From Chitinophaga pinensis (lineage in GTDB: Bacteria; Bacteroidota; Bacteroidia; Chitinophagales; Chitinophagaceae), in assembly GCA_945865645.1 (NCBI GenBank), contig CAMBEI010000011.1, positions 1-57,759 on the forward strand: DNA of 57,759 nt. The letters run 5' to 3'. The notes under the pieces were generated by a model, which was given only the letters and a program-made list of their open reading frames with translations, made no database searches and was not told where the DNA came from. The position numbers and the translations under genes are program-made. This document shows positions 45,091 through 54,477 of this stretch, piece by piece (position 1 is the first letter of the stretch; every line of letters starts with the position of its first letter).

Positions 45091-46393
45091 TTTTTTTAAA
45101 AGCATTTTGAATGCTGCTTTTTATTTTTTTAAAATCAGATGATCTAAAGATAAAAAAATCCGTAATGGCAATTTGATATTTTTTTTTAAAGACCGCAATA
45201 ATATAAACCTGGTAAAAAATGTATCCTACACTGCTGATAATGGCTGCTGCCTGGATACCATATTGCGGAATAAAAATGATATCAGCAATCACAATTATAA
45301 TCAATGCATAAACCGATCCGGCAATATTTACTTTGATCCTGTTTTTGCCAGCAAAGTAAGCAGTTAATGTAAATATTCCAGACAAAGCCAATATGCCTGG
45401 AATCAGCAATAAGAAAGGTAGGTACATGTCTGAAAAACTTTCGCCAAATACAAACGGGAAGAGCCATTTACCGATGGCTGCTAGAATAACACAGGATAAA
45501 ACATAAAGCAAAAATATTGATCGAGATAAAAGCGTAAGTAATTTATCTATCCCTTCTTTACGACCACCTGCTGTAATGGGGAATACAGCACTAGCCAAAA
45601 TAGTTGGCAGTATAAAAAATAAGTGTACCAGTTTTGAGACCTGTATATAGTTACCCAGCTGTACTTTTGTACAGTATCTTTCCACAAAAAAATAATCAAC
45701 ACGGTATAATAAAAAAAAGATGACGTTTGCCGTAAAAGCCATAGCACAATACCGAAACAACATCCGTAAATGAGCAGTCGATAAAATTTTGAAAGAGAAT
45801 GCCGGTATAAATTTTATTCGGGCCGCAACTGAAATACAAAGCCCCTGAACAAAAAAAGTGCTGAAATAAACATAAAAATAATTCTGATCGTTAATAGTTG
45901 TGATAACAGATCTTCCATTGTATGGAATCAAAATGATCTGGATGAGCGTACCGGCGATAATGATGCTGGTTGGACCTATAAAATTATTGTTGGCATAAAA
46001 AAACCCTGAAAAATATGTTATCAAGAGATTACCTGTTATAAACATTACGGCAGAAATGATCATAAGGCCAGGTTCAATTAAATCATAAGCTTTATAAAAA
46101 AAAAGCCGGACAATAAAAAAAATAAGCAGCCCGATAATGGAAGACCAGACAATGAAAAAATTAAACATCCTGTCTGCAGGAATTTTTTTTTTTGCTGAAA
46201 AGTAAATGATTCCCGATTCAAGACTAAAACTGGTCAGTAACAAAAACAAGGAATAGATACTGCTGATATAATAAATATTCCCGCTAATTGAAACCTGAAA
46301 ATGCCTTGCAATTAAAATATTGATGACAAATATCGAAACATAATACAGGCCACGCCAAAATATACTTTGTAATAATATCCTTCCTGTGTGCAT
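45080..46393 (-). CDS. Oligosaccharide flippase (Wzx-like)
   Basis: This 437-residue membrane protein with 12-14 hydrophobic segments belongs to the polysaccharide transporter/MVF group that flips lipid-linked oligosaccharides to the periplasm. The N-terminus GRILLQSIFWRGLYYVSIFV and the central AVFPITAGGRKEGIDKLL segment are typical. It is the first gene of the glycan run. A flippase with a glycosyltransferase but no polymerase suggests a small accessory cassette completed elsewhere in the genome. Confidence 0.87.
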   Translation of the reverse strand: MHTGRILLQSIFWRGLYYVSIFVINILIARHFQVSISGNIYYISSIYSLFLLLTSFSLESGIIYFSAKKKIPADRMFNFFIVWSSIIGLLIFFIVRLFFYKAYDLIEPGLMIISAVMFITGNLLITYFSGFFYANNNFIGPTSIIIAGTLIQIILIPYNGRSVITTINDQNYFYVYFSTFFVQGLCISVAARIKFIPAFSFKILSTAHLRMLFRYCAMAFTANVIFFLLYRVDYFFVERYCTKVQLGNYIQVSKLVHLFFILPTILASAVFPITAGGRKEGIDKLLTLLSRSIFLLYVLSCVILAAIGKWLFPFVFGESFSDMYLPFLLLIPGILALSGIFTLTAYFAGKNRIKVNIAGSVYALIIIVIADIIFIPQYGIQAAAIISSVGYIFYQVYIIAVFKKKYQIAITDFFIFRSSDFKKIKSSIQNAFKKNED

Positions 46394-46528
46394 AGTTTGT
46401 ATAATAATGTTACCGGTTTAAATTGAAGACAAAATCTTATATTTTACAAACTCAAATTTAACTGAATACTTCAGTAAAAAAAAATAATTAAGCTTTATTG
46501 TAGAGCGTTATTGCGAAAAATAAACTAG

Positions 46529-47430
46529 AAAGTCAAAACTGATATTAACACTTGTTTTGGAACCAATGCATCTGATTATAGAGACAGTTTTGTAAATAAA
46601 TGGGATGTACAATACAGAAAAGCAAGATGTTAATTTCTTTGAAAGAATAAGTTGATTTCACTTCATTCTCCCCCTGTCAAAGTGGAAGTTTTTTACATTG
46701 ATCTTCGCATTTTATACAATTTTGAGTTTAGCATATGCGGTAATTTATTACCTGGTGGCGTTGAACATTTGAGTGGCATGAATACCTGAAGTGAAATTGA
46801 AAAGTTTGGAGAAGCTTTCTTCTTCAGTGCACAAACCTTTACTACGGTAGGTTATGTCTGTATCAGCCCTTCTGACTTTGGAACCAGTGATATTGCCGAA
46901 CTGGAAGAACTGATAGGCTTATTAAGCTTTGCCATAGTTACCGGTTTACTATATATAAGATTCAGTAAACTTATTGCTCATATTAGGTAATACTATTATT
47001 GCACCTTATAAAGATATTACTGCTTTAATGTTACGTATTGCTCTTTTTAAAAACATTACACTTACTGATGCAGAAGTTAATTTAACTTTTGGATTGATCA
47101 TTGAAGAAAACGGAACTAAAAAGAATAATTTTTTCTCACTTCAATTAGAGTTAAATACGGTCAATTCACTTACCATAAGCTGGACCATTGTTCATCCCAT
47201 TACAGAGGAAAGCCCGTTGTTTGGTTTTACTAAAGAAGATGTTGATAATACACAAGGTTAATTTATTGTTTTTATAAAAGCTTCTGATGACATGCTCAGC
47301 ACTACAATAGTTGCAAGTAGTTTCTATACTTTTAAAGAGATCGTTGTTGGTGTAAAATTCAATCCTATGTATCACCGAAATAAGGAGGCTAACAAAACAA
47401 TTCTTGATTATTTTAAACTATTAAGAATTG
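46529..47430 (+). pseudogene. Inward-rectifier (KirBac-type) potassium channel pseudogene
   Basis: Fragments in shifting frames match a prokaryotic Kir channel from end to end. CFGTNASDYRDSFVNK corresponds to the N-terminal slide region. SKWKFFTLIFAFY with AYAVIYYL is the first membrane helix. EAFFFSAQTFTTVGYV is the pore, where the filter reads TVGYV instead of TVGYG. LLSFAIVTGLLYIRFSK is the second helix. LTISWTIVHPITEESPLFG and FKEIVVGVKFNPMY are the cytoplasmic domain. Stops lie at 46631, 46652 and 47259, with frame changes between. It is certainly non-functional. Its end overlaps tpiA, which is on the other strand. Confidence 0.85.
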
Positions 47431-48169
47431 CTGCAAACTCAGCTGCTACCAAACTTGCACCTCCTACTAATCCTCCGTCCACATCTGGTTGGCCAAAAAT
47501 ATCCTTAGCATTATTTGCTTTAACACTGCCCCCATATAAAATAGAGATGCTTTCGGAAACAACGGCACCATATTGATTAGTCATCACATTTCTTATGTGA
47601 GCATGCATTTCCTGCGCCTGTTCGTTACTGGCTGTTTTACCCGTACCAATTGCCCAGATGGGTTCATACGCTATTACAAATCCTGTTAATTGCTCAGCAG
47701 ATAAATGAAATAAACTTTCTTTTAACTGGGTTTCAACATAACTGTTTTGTGTTTCTGCTTCTCTGATAGCCAGAGATTCTCCGCAACAAAAAATTGGTTT
47801 TAGGCCGTTCTCCAGACAGATATTTATTTTAGCAGCCAACATAGGATGGCTTTCATTAAAATACTCACGCCTTTCGCTATGGCCCAGTATTACGTAATCA
47901 ACAACAATGCTTTTAAGCATTTCGGCACTCACTTCTCCAGTATATGCACCGGCTTTTTTATCATAGCAGTTTTGACCAGCAACAAAAAAATTTTTTTTAT
48001 CGACTATTTTATTTTTAACACTAATCAAAAAAGGAAACGGCACGGCAAAAACAGCTTTCTGATTTTCTTTCAAATCATGTGTTATATCCATTAATTCATC
48101 TATTAAAATTTCTGCCTCTTGCAGTGTTAAATTCATTTTCCAATTTGCTGCTGCAATTTGTTTACGCAT
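47408..48169 (-). CDS. tpiA: Triosephosphate isomerase
   Basis: This glycolytic enzyme interconverts dihydroxyacetone phosphate and glyceraldehyde 3-phosphate. It has 253 residues. Lys11 lies in AANWKMN, electrophile His97 in VILGHSERR, and the catalytic base Glu169 in AYEPIWAIGTGK. The phosphate loop SILYGGSVKANN and the final GGLVGGASL are intact. It follows the GlmU-like gene by 19 bp and is probably cotranscribed. Its 3' end abuts the Kir pseudogene. Confidence 0.98.
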   Translation of the reverse strand: MRKQIAAANWKMNLTLQEAEILIDELMDITHDLKENQKAVFAVPFPFLISVKNKIVDKKNFFVAGQNCYDKKAGAYTGEVSAEMLKSIVVDYVILGHSERREYFNESHPMLAAKINICLENGLKPIFCCGESLAIREAETQNSYVETQLKESLFHLSAEQLTGFVIAYEPIWAIGTGKTASNEQAQEMHAHIRNVMTNQYGAVVSESISILYGGSVKANNAKDIFGQPDVDGGLVGGASLVAAEFAAILNSLK

Positions 48170-48188
48170 TGTTTATTTTAATTTTAAT

Positions 48189-49271
48189 TTATTTACAAAT
48201 ATCTGTCAAAATTTGTTTTTCCCTCTTTGTTATCACTAATCCTTTTAATTTTTTCCATCTATCGATATCAAGCAAGGCTTTTTTTAATTTATACTTTCTT
48301 ATCCCATCGGCACCCCAAGAAAAATTAGGAACAATTTTTGGCGTTAGCCCTACGGCAACAACATTACAACAAACACCCACTATAGTACCTGTATTAAAAG
48401 ATGTATTAATGGCCGATTTTGAATAATCACCCATCATCAAACCTCCTTTATTACCTGCACTAATTTCTTTTTTATCCGCATCAACCCAATATTTTACTTC
48501 GCTGACATTATTTTTAATATTACTGTTGCTTGTGCCAGCACCTAAGTTGCACCAGGTACCAACAACACTATCGCCCAAATATCCATCATGTGCTTTATTA
48601 CTATACCCAAATAAAATTGAATTCTTTATTTCTCCACCTACGGTACAAAAAGGGCCAATGGTGGTAGCTCCGTAAATTTTAGTTCCCATTTTAACAACAG
48701 CTCCATCGCAAACAGCAACCGGACCGCGTAGCATACTTCCTTCCATAATAATTGCATTTTTTCCAATATAAATTGGTCCTTCAGTTGCATTTAAAATGCA
48801 ATGCTCCAAATTAGCCCCTGCTTCTAAAAAGATTTGAGATGGATTTATTAATTTATTTGTTTTTGAGATAGATTTACTTTTTCTGCCAGCAGTAATTAAA
48901 ACAAAATCTTCCCGCAATGCCCAATCATTAAGTTGAACAATATGCCAAGGATAATAAATGGCTTTTATATCTCCTTTATAATCTACAAATTTATTTATTT
49001 TAACTTTACTGATAATTGCTTTCGTTGGCAATACATTGGCATGTATCAATAGGTAATTATCTTTGCCTATCCCTTTTTCTATTTTTACAGAAGTATAATC
49101 ATCTAAATAATAATCTTCCCATTTATTAGCAGAAGCAATTTTTAAAACCCTTTCCCATTTTTCACGAATGGTTAAAATACCAATACGTACATCCTGTATA
49201 TGTCTGGTATAAGTAAAAGGATATAGATTTTCCCGTTTACAGTATTCTTCTGTAAAGATAATCTTTTGCAT
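48189..49271 (-). CDS. GlmU-like putative sugar nucleotidyltransferase
   Basis: This 360-residue protein belongs to the Bacteroidota GlmU-like group. The N-terminal half (start MQKIIFTEEYCKRENLYPFTYTRH) resembles a degenerate nucleotidyltransferase without the usual LAGGxGTR loop. The C-terminal half is a left-handed beta helix with hexapeptide steps (GPIYIGKNAIIMEGSMLRGPVAV, shown as a landmark in part) and NLGAGTSNSNIKNN, as in GlmU acetyltransferases. The ATG at 49271 is chosen over the one five codons earlier because the promoter lies just before it. Substrate unknown. Confidence 0.8.
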   Translation of the reverse strand: MQKIIFTEEYCKRENLYPFTYTRHIQDVRIGILTIREKWERVLKIASANKWEDYYLDDYTSVKIEKGIGKDNYLLIHANVLPTKAIISKVKINKFVDYKGDIKAIYYPWHIVQLNDWALREDFVLITAGRKSKSISKTNKLINPSQIFLEAGANLEHCILNATEGPIYIGKNAIIMEGSMLRGPVAVCDGAVVKMGTKIYGATTIGPFCTVGGEIKNSILFGYSNKAHDGYLGDSVVGTWCNLGAGTSNSNIKNNVSEVKYWVDADKKEISAGNKGGLMMGDYSKSAINTSFNTGTIVGVCCNVVAVGLTPKIVPNFSWGADGIRKYKLKKALLDIDRWKKLKGLVITKREKQILTDICK

Positions 49272-49275
49272 ACCG

Positions 49276-49283
49276 CAAAAATA
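49276..49283 (-). promoter_or_regulatory. Promoter -7 element almost touching a start codon
   Basis: TATTTTTG on the minus strand matches TAnnTTTG and ends 4 nt before the ATG of the GlmU-like gene. The start of transcription would fall at or next to the ATG, so the message may be leaderless. Confidence 0.45.
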
Positions 49284-49370
49284 CAAAATAAAAATCCCCC
49301 GGGTTAATCGAAGGGATCTAAAGTATAGTAATAAAAAATAATTTTTAAATAAAGGCTAGTCTCTTTTAAA

Positions 49371-49625
49371 TTATTTCGCTTTCTTTTCGTAGCGTTTGTT
49401 AAATTTATCAATCCTTCCTGCTGTATCTACTAGTACATTTTTACCAGTATAAAAAGGATGTGAAGTATTTGATATCTCCAGCTTAATTACAGGATATTCG
49501 TTACCATCTTCATGGGTAACTGTTTCTTTAGAATAAGCTGTTGAACGACTTAAAAACTGGGTTCCATTACTCATGTCTTTAAAAACAACCAATCTATAAT
49601 TTCCAGGATGAATTCCTTGTTTCAT
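49371..49625 (-). CDS. rpmE2: 50S ribosomal protein L31, type B
   Basis: This is a ribosomal large-subunit protein of 84 residues. [21 protein letters not shown] and [21 protein letters not shown] are typical of the type B form. The zinc cysteines of type A L31 are absent, so it does not need zinc; such copies often take over under zinc limitation, although in many Bacteroidota it is the only L31. A promoter element and a hairpin lie in its upstream region. Confidence 0.97.
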   Translation of the reverse strand: MKQGIHPGNYRLVVFKDMSNGTQFLSRSTAYSKETVTHEDGNEYPVIKLEISNTSHPFYTGKNVLVDTAGRIDKFNKRYEKKAK

Positions 49626-49641
49626 ATTTTTTATATTTGTA

Positions 49642-49682
49642 TACGGTTTTTGCCGTAATATTACTAGAAGAATGCAAAATTA
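49642..49682 (-). promoter_or_regulatory. rpmE2 promoter and leader hairpin
   Basis: TAATTTTG on the minus strand (49675-49682) matches TAnnTTTG. Between it and the ATG a hairpin TACGG/CCGTA (49642-49657) lies in the leader about 17 nt before the start. It may affect translation; that is inference. Confidence 0.4.
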
Positions 49683-49729
49683 GGCATTTTTATTGAACTT
49701 TAGCTAAAATAAAAGAATAAAAAATATTT

Positions 49730-50221
49730 TTAGCCCTTCATATTGATGTATTGAAGTGCAATTCCTATATCCCATGCTTTAGTCGCTTGTATTACTTCCT
49801 GTAAATCATCGATTTTTTTACCAGTTACCCGTATTATATCATCCATAATGGCCACTTGAACTTTTAGCCCACTATCCTTTATCATTTTTACAATTTTCTT
49901 GGCATCTTCTTGTTTAATTCCATTTCTTACAGGCACTTCTTTTTTTACTACTTTGCCACTTTGAAAAGGCTCTTTACTTAAATCATAAATTTCAGCAGCA
50001 AGCCCCTGTTTCATACTACGACTAATCATCACATCAGTAATCTGGATAATTTTCATTTCGCTATCTGCTTCCAAATTTACTTTGTACTCTTTTTTATTGA
50101 GCTCAATTAATACATGAGATCCTTTAAAATCGAAACGATTAATAATTTCTTTACTTACGGTGTTGATTGCATTATCTAATTTTTGAAGATCAACTTTACT
50201 AACAAGATCAAATGAGGCCAT
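49730..50221 (-). CDS. YajQ family nucleotide-binding protein
   Basis: This 163-residue protein belongs to the YajQ family, two ferredoxin-like domains that bind nucleic acid or, in some bacteria, cyclic di-GMP. Family motifs include MASFDLVSKVDLQKLDNAIN, RFDFKGS, LNKKEYKVNLEADSE and the final QYINMKG. No enzymatic residues are known. A -7 element is just upstream. It is transcribed alone. Confidence 0.93.
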   Translation of the reverse strand: MASFDLVSKVDLQKLDNAINTVSKEIINRFDFKGSHVLIELNKKEYKVNLEADSEMKIIQITDVMISRSMKQGLAAEIYDLSKEPFQSGKVVKKEVPVRNGIKQEDAKKIVKMIKDSGLKVQVAIMDDIIRVTGKKIDDLQEVIQATKAWDIGIALQYINMKG

Positions 50222-50237
50222 AGTCTTTATTTTTAGT

Positions 50238-50245
50238 CAAAATTA
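50238..50245 (-). promoter_or_regulatory. yajQ-like gene promoter -7 element
   Basis: TAATTTTG on the minus strand matches TAnnTTTG, 16 bp before the ATG, implying a leader of about 10 nt. Confidence 0.4.
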
Positions 50246-50379
50246 TTGAAATAATGGCGAATAGAAAAATGAGTAATGTTCAAAAATGCGATTAGCGTTA
50301 ATATATACGGATGAATTATACGCCTATAACAAGTTCTCTATTTGCATACCCCTGTAAATAATCAAAAGAACTCAAACGA

Positions 50380-51705
50380 TTATTCTGTTTTAGAATATTT
50401 TCTTTTTACAATTATGATTAAAATTATACCTGCAAGTATGAGGGCACAAGATATTAATTCGGCCTGAGTTGGATGAAAGCCAAATATAGAATAGGTATTA
50501 TTTACCCTAAATAATTCTACAGTAAGTCGTTCTATACCATTTAAAATAAGATATATACCAAACATTACACCTGGCACTTTTATTCGTCGGCGTATAATCC
50601 AAAGTATTATAAAAAGTATAGTGCAAACTAAAGTTTCGTAAAAAGGAGTTGGAAAAACGGGTTGTGGCAAAGCCCTACAATACTCTTTATTACAGTCTTT
50701 TATTTGAACTCCGTCTTTATTTACATTTTTAGGATAGGTATAAGCCACCATCCAAACAGGAACAAATGATGGCGCCTTTAATGATTTATGTGGCACTTTT
50801 TCTAAACTTTCGTAGGTTCTATCTGTAACTTGAACCAAGATAGAATCTTTATTAAACACTTCGCCTTTTAAGTAATAGGCCGCGTTTTTATTAAGTTGAT
50901 TTTGATAATCATCAGGGCCAGCTTCAACAACTTTTCCATCGGCATTTACAACATATGCACTATTAAATATGCCCCAATCGCCATCGCCAGATACTTGACA
51001 ACCTATACGGCCTACTGCATAAGCTAGTAATAATGCTAACCCTGCTGCATCAACCAAATGAATAATTTTTATTCCTTTTTTTGACCCATACCAGCATATG
51101 GCTATAGCCGCTACAATTAAGCCTCCATAAAAAGTTAAGCCACTTGCCGAAAATAAACGCCCAATTGGATCTTTTATAAAATCACTCCAATTTTCTAGAT
51201 TATCAAAAATTTTAGCCCCTACTATTCCAAAAATTAAACCAAGAATAATAATATCCCCAACTCTATCGTGTGGCCAAATACGCACATTTCTTCTTTCTGG
51301 TTCTTTTAATTTTAGTTTATTTTTTTCCCACCATTTAAGCCAGCTTAAAACAACTGCAATTAGCAATCCTCCAAATATATTACCCTCGCTCGAAAAAATA
51401 TATTCTTGTGGATTAACCCCTTCAGATTTACTAAAAAATAATCCGAATATTTTATAGCCAAAAACAAATCCTGCAATTGCGTTTATAATTAATTCGCTAA
51501 TTGTAGCTGATTCCCCAACCGTAATTATTTCTTCCCTAGGTGATAATAGCCCTTCTTTTTCTTTACGCTGTAATTCTTTGTTTAATACAATAGCGGCAGT
51601 GATAAAGCCCATGGCTACCATTAAGCCAAAAGTGTTTAAGAAGCTTAAGCTACTCCATTCTACACCAAACCAATCATTAAATACATAATATAAATTGGGA
51701 TACAT
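50380..51705 (-). CDS. lgt: Prolipoprotein diacylglyceryl transferase (long form)
   Basis: This inner-membrane enzyme adds a diacylglyceryl group to the lipobox cysteine of prolipoproteins. It has 441 residues against about 290 in E. coli. The conserved core AYAVGRIGCQVSGDGDWG corresponds to the Lgt signature (usual GRIGNF...). SGLTFYGGLI and the final NGIERLTVELFRVN are also typical. Two extra parts are seen: an N-terminal charged loop (residues 44-66) and a soluble insertion of about 100 residues after the signature. Seven or eight membrane segments are predicted. Confidence 0.92.
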   Translation of the reverse strand: MYPNLYYVFNDWFGVEWSSLSFLNTFGLMVAMGFITAAIVLNKELQRKEKEGLLSPREEIITVGESATISELIINAIAGFVFGYKIFGLFFSKSEGVNPQEYIFSSEGNIFGGLLIAVVLSWLKWWEKNKLKLKEPERRNVRIWPHDRVGDIIILGLIFGIVGAKIFDNLENWSDFIKDPIGRLFSASGLTFYGGLIVAAIAICWYGSKKGIKIIHLVDAAGLALLLAYAVGRIGCQVSGDGDWGIFNSAYVVNADGKVVEAGPDDYQNQLNKNAAYYLKGEVFNKDSILVQVTDRTYESLEKVPHKSLKAPSFVPVWMVAYTYPKNVNKDGVQIKDCNKEYCRALPQPVFPTPFYETLVCTILFIILWIIRRRIKVPGVMFGIYLILNGIERLTVELFRVNNTYSIFGFHPTQAELISCALILAGIILIIIVKRKYSKTE

Positions 51706-51765
51706 TTGTTGAGTTGATATTATTAATAATAAGTTTGCAATATACTAATTCGCTTAGTAATACAA

Positions 51766-51788
51766 AGCCTCCCATAAATGGAGAGGCT
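51766..51788 (-). terminator. Hairpin after bacilliredoxin gene
   Basis: AGCCTC/GAGGCT plus an inner CCA/TGG form a hairpin 25 bp past the stop, followed on the minus strand by TTTG. The T run is short. Confidence 0.45.
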
Positions 51789-51812
51789 CTATTTAGATAC
51801 TTATAAATTATA

Positions 51813-52229
51813 TTAGTTACAATGCTGTTCAAACGCGCCAATCAAATTTTCTGCAATCATGTGTGCACTATGTCCTTCAATATTATGGCGCTCTAGATAA
51901 TGAACAAGCTTTCCATCTTTAAATAACGCAATAGCAGGCGACGAAGGAGGATAAGGCATAAGATACTCCCTTATCTTATTTATCGCGTCAACATCAAACC
52001 CTGCAAAGCTGGTAGTTATGTTATCTGGCTTTTTAGGTGTATTATTTACTGCCATTAATACCCCCGGGCGTGCAGTACCAGCACTACAACCACAAACCGA
52101 ATTTAACATAACCAAGGTAGTCCCTTTTTCTGCTAGTTTATTTTCAACCGAATCGGCAGTAAGGAGTTCAGTAAAGCCATTCTCTGTCAACTCTTCTTTC
52201 ATTGGAATTACAATTTCTGCTGGATACAT
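51813..52229 (-). CDS. Bacilliredoxin (BrxA/BrxB, YphP family)
   Basis: This 138-residue thioredoxin-fold protein removes bacillithiol or other mixed disulfides from proteins. The redox motif is CGC (Cys46-Gly47-Cys48) in MLNSVCGCSAGTARPG, typical of BrxA/B. PYPPSSPAIALFKDGKLVHYLERH is the family C-terminal segment and HMIAENLIGAFEQHC ends it. Whether this organism makes bacillithiol is not visible here. It lies between speA and lgt on the same strand. Confidence 0.93.
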   Translation of the reverse strand: MYPAEIVIPMKEELTENGFTELLTADSVENKLAEKGTTLVMLNSVCGCSAGTARPGVLMAVNNTPKKPDNITTSFAGFDVDAINKIREYLMPYPPSSPAIALFKDGKLVHYLERHNIEGHSAHMIAENLIGAFEQHCN

Positions 52230-52300
52230 ATATTTATATATTTTTTAAAAAATGATATTACAAAATTCCTATTCTATTTTTAATAAGTCCAAAATTATAA

Positions 52301-53695
52301 TTAATATCCCAATATTTTTAACATGCTTTGCGCTGTTTGTTCTTTTGCATAAACCCAATCAATTAATTTACCATTTTTATCATGACCAACTATGATGTGC
52401 TTGGGCGAAGGTATTAAACAATGCTTAATGCCCCCATATCCACTTATTTGATCTTGATATGCGCCGGTATGAAAGAACCCGACATATAAAGGCTCTCCTT
52501 CTCCCACTTTAGGTAAAAAAACTTCATTAATATGCTCTTCACTATCATAATAATCATGACTATCGCAAGTTATACCACCCAATACCACACGTTGGTATTC
52601 ATTATCCCATTTATTAATGGGTAGCATTAAAAATTTTTCGCCAATACCCCAAGTATCAGGCAATGTGGTAATAAAAGAAGAATCAATCATATACCAAGTC
52701 TCTTTATCATTTTGCATTTTTTGACCTATTACACTGTAAATGTGTGCCATGCTCTCTCCTACTGTGTAACTACCAAACTCGGTAAAAATATGTGGCATAG
52801 ACACTTTAGATCTTTTGCAAGCAACTTTTATATTGCGTACAATTTCATTAATCATAAACTGGTAATTATATTCAAATCCCAATGAATGCTTAATTGGAAA
52901 TCCTCCCCCAATATTTATTGAATCTAATTCTGGACAAATTTTTTTTAACTGACAATAGAGATTTATAACTTTATTTAATTCGCTCCAGTAATAGATATCG
53001 TCCTTAATGCCTTTGTTTAAAAAAATATGTAGCATTTTTAATTGAAATCTATGCTCGTTACCCTCAATCTTATCTACATAAAATTCTAAAATATCTTTTG
53101 CTCTGATACCTAAACGTGAAGTATAAAATGGAAAGTTAGGTTCTTCTTCTGCTGCAACCCTAATACCTAAGTTAAATGGAACTTTAACCGATTTAATATA
53201 CCCTCTTAATTCATCAACATTATCTAAAATTGGAATAACATTTTTAAACCCGCTATTCAAAAGACTGGCTATTCTACTAATGTATGGCTTTTGCTTATAC
53301 CCATTACAAATGATAAAAATATCTTTATTGATCTTTCTTTTAGCGTATAATTTTTTTATAATATCGATATCATAAGCATAAGAAGTTTCCAAATGAATTT
53401 CATTTTTTAAAGCTTCTTCTACAATAAATGAAAAATGAGAACTCTTGGTACAATAACAATAATTATACTTGCCTTCGTATTTATGTTTTTTAAAAGCATT
53501 GGCAAACATAAGTTTGGCCTTATTTATTTGCTTTCCAATTTTTGGCAGGTACGTTAATTTTAATGGTGTGCCATACTTATCAATAAGTGCTTTTATATCT
53601 AAATCGTTGTACTGCAGATATTCATTTTTTACCTTAAAATCTTCCTGAGGAAACTTAAAGGTTTGCTGCACTAGGTCGTTGTAAGTATTATCCAT
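52301..53695 (-). CDS. speA: Arginine decarboxylase-like PLP enzyme (fold type III)
   Basis: This enzyme of the alanine-racemase-fold decarboxylases converts arginine to agmatine and CO2 in polyamine synthesis. It has 464 residues, the compact Bacteroidota form rather than the ~630-residue E. coli SpeA. The PLP lysine is Lys84 in YCTKSSH. NIGGGFP binds the phosphate, TEFGSYTVG follows, and GGITCDSHDYY and GFFHTGAYQ are the second catalytic region. Arginine rather than another diamino acid is inferred from family resemblance. Confidence 0.82.
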   Translation of the reverse strand: MDNTYNDLVQQTFKFPQEDFKVKNEYLQYNDLDIKALIDKYGTPLKLTYLPKIGKQINKAKLMFANAFKKHKYEGKYNYCYCTKSSHFSFIVEEALKNEIHLETSYAYDIDIIKKLYAKRKINKDIFIICNGYKQKPYISRIASLLNSGFKNVIPILDNVDELRGYIKSVKVPFNLGIRVAAEEEPNFPFYTSRLGIRAKDILEFYVDKIEGNEHRFQLKMLHIFLNKGIKDDIYYWSELNKVINLYCQLKKICPELDSINIGGGFPIKHSLGFEYNYQFMINEIVRNIKVACKRSKVSMPHIFTEFGSYTVGESMAHIYSVIGQKMQNDKETWYMIDSSFITTLPDTWGIGEKFLMLPINKWDNEYQRVVLGGITCDSHDYYDSEEHINEVFLPKVGEGEPLYVGFFHTGAYQDQISGYGGIKHCLIPSPKHIIVGHDKNGKLIDWVYAKEQTAQSMLKILGY

Positions 53696-53762
53696 GTATT
53701 GATTTACTATTTTATATTATTAATTTTCCTACAAAAATAACTTAATGTATAAACTTATTTAT

Positions 53763-53797
53763 AAAAAAACCGGAAGTGAGCTAATCACAACCGGTTT
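53763..53797 (-). terminator. Terminator after rplT
   Basis: On the minus strand AACCGG...CCGGTT with an inner GTGA/TCAC stem is followed by T7. It lies 23 bp beyond the rplT stop. Confidence 0.85.
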
Positions 53798-53819
53798 ATA
53801 TAAAAAATTTTAATCAATC

Positions 53820-54164
53820 TTATTTAACTGAATCAATTAATTTCTTAAATGTTTCAGGCTCGTTCATAGCTAAATCTGCCAATACCTTACGGTTAAGATC
53901 AATTTTTTTAACTGATAGCTTGTTGATGAACTGACTGTAAGTCATTCCTTCTGCTCTAACGGCTGCATTAATACGTGCAATCCATAAGGTGCGGTATTCG
54001 CGTTTTTTTAATTTGCGGCCAACGTAGCTGTATGTTAACCCTTTTTCCATTACGTTTTTGGCAACGGTATATACATTTTTACGCTTACCATAATATCCTT
54101 TGGCAGCTTTTAATATTCTTTTGCGGCGGGCCCTACTGGCTACTGCATTTACTGAACGTGGCAT
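53820..54164 (-). CDS. rplT: 50S ribosomal protein L20
   Basis: This protein binds 23S rRNA early in 50S assembly and in several bacteria represses its own operon. It has 114 residues, the normal length. [26 protein letters not shown]-type [11 protein letters not shown] and [11 protein letters not shown] are standard. It follows rpmI by 81 bp and ends with a strong terminator. Confidence 0.98.
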   Translation of the reverse strand: MPRSVNAVASRARRKRILKAAKGYYGKRKNVYTVAKNVMEKGLTYSYVGRKLKKREYRTLWIARINAAVRAEGMTYSQFINKLSVKKIDLNRKVLADLAMNEPETFKKLIDSVK

Positions 54165-54245
54165 ATCTTAAATTTTTTAAAAAGTTTGTAGTTTATTTAA
54201 TTTATTCGCTTACTTAATGCCTTTTTTAAAAGGTATTGAGTGGTA

Positions 54246-54443
54246 TTATTTCAGACCTAGTAAACGTTTTACAAAATGCATGTTAGCATCGCTAACTAGA
54301 CCATCTTTACGCATATTACGCTTGCGTTTTTTAGATTTCTTTGTTAAGATGTGGCGTTTAAAAGCTTTTTGAAACATGATTTTACCGGAACCGGTAACTT
54401 TAAAGCGCTTTTTGGCGCTGCTGTTGGTTTTAACCTTTGGCAT
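54246..54443 (-). CDS. rpmI: 50S ribosomal protein L35
   Basis: This small ribosomal protein has 65 residues. [39 protein letters not shown] and the C-terminal KRLLGLK are standard. It is preceded by its own promoter and a leader of about 100 nt rather than by infC, because rluF lies between infC and this gene. Confidence 0.98.
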   Translation of the reverse strand: MPKVKTNSSAKKRFKVTGSGKIMFQKAFKRHILTKKSKKRKRNMRKDGLVSDANMHFVKRLLGLK

Positions 54444-54477
54444 TACATAACTTTTTTTAGTTACTCCCTACTGGCGT

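Noticed and set aside
47292..47576. A 94-codon plus-strand ORF at the end of tpiA
   Set aside because: Its first half is the Kir pseudogene tail and its second half is antisense to tpiA; it is not a gene.
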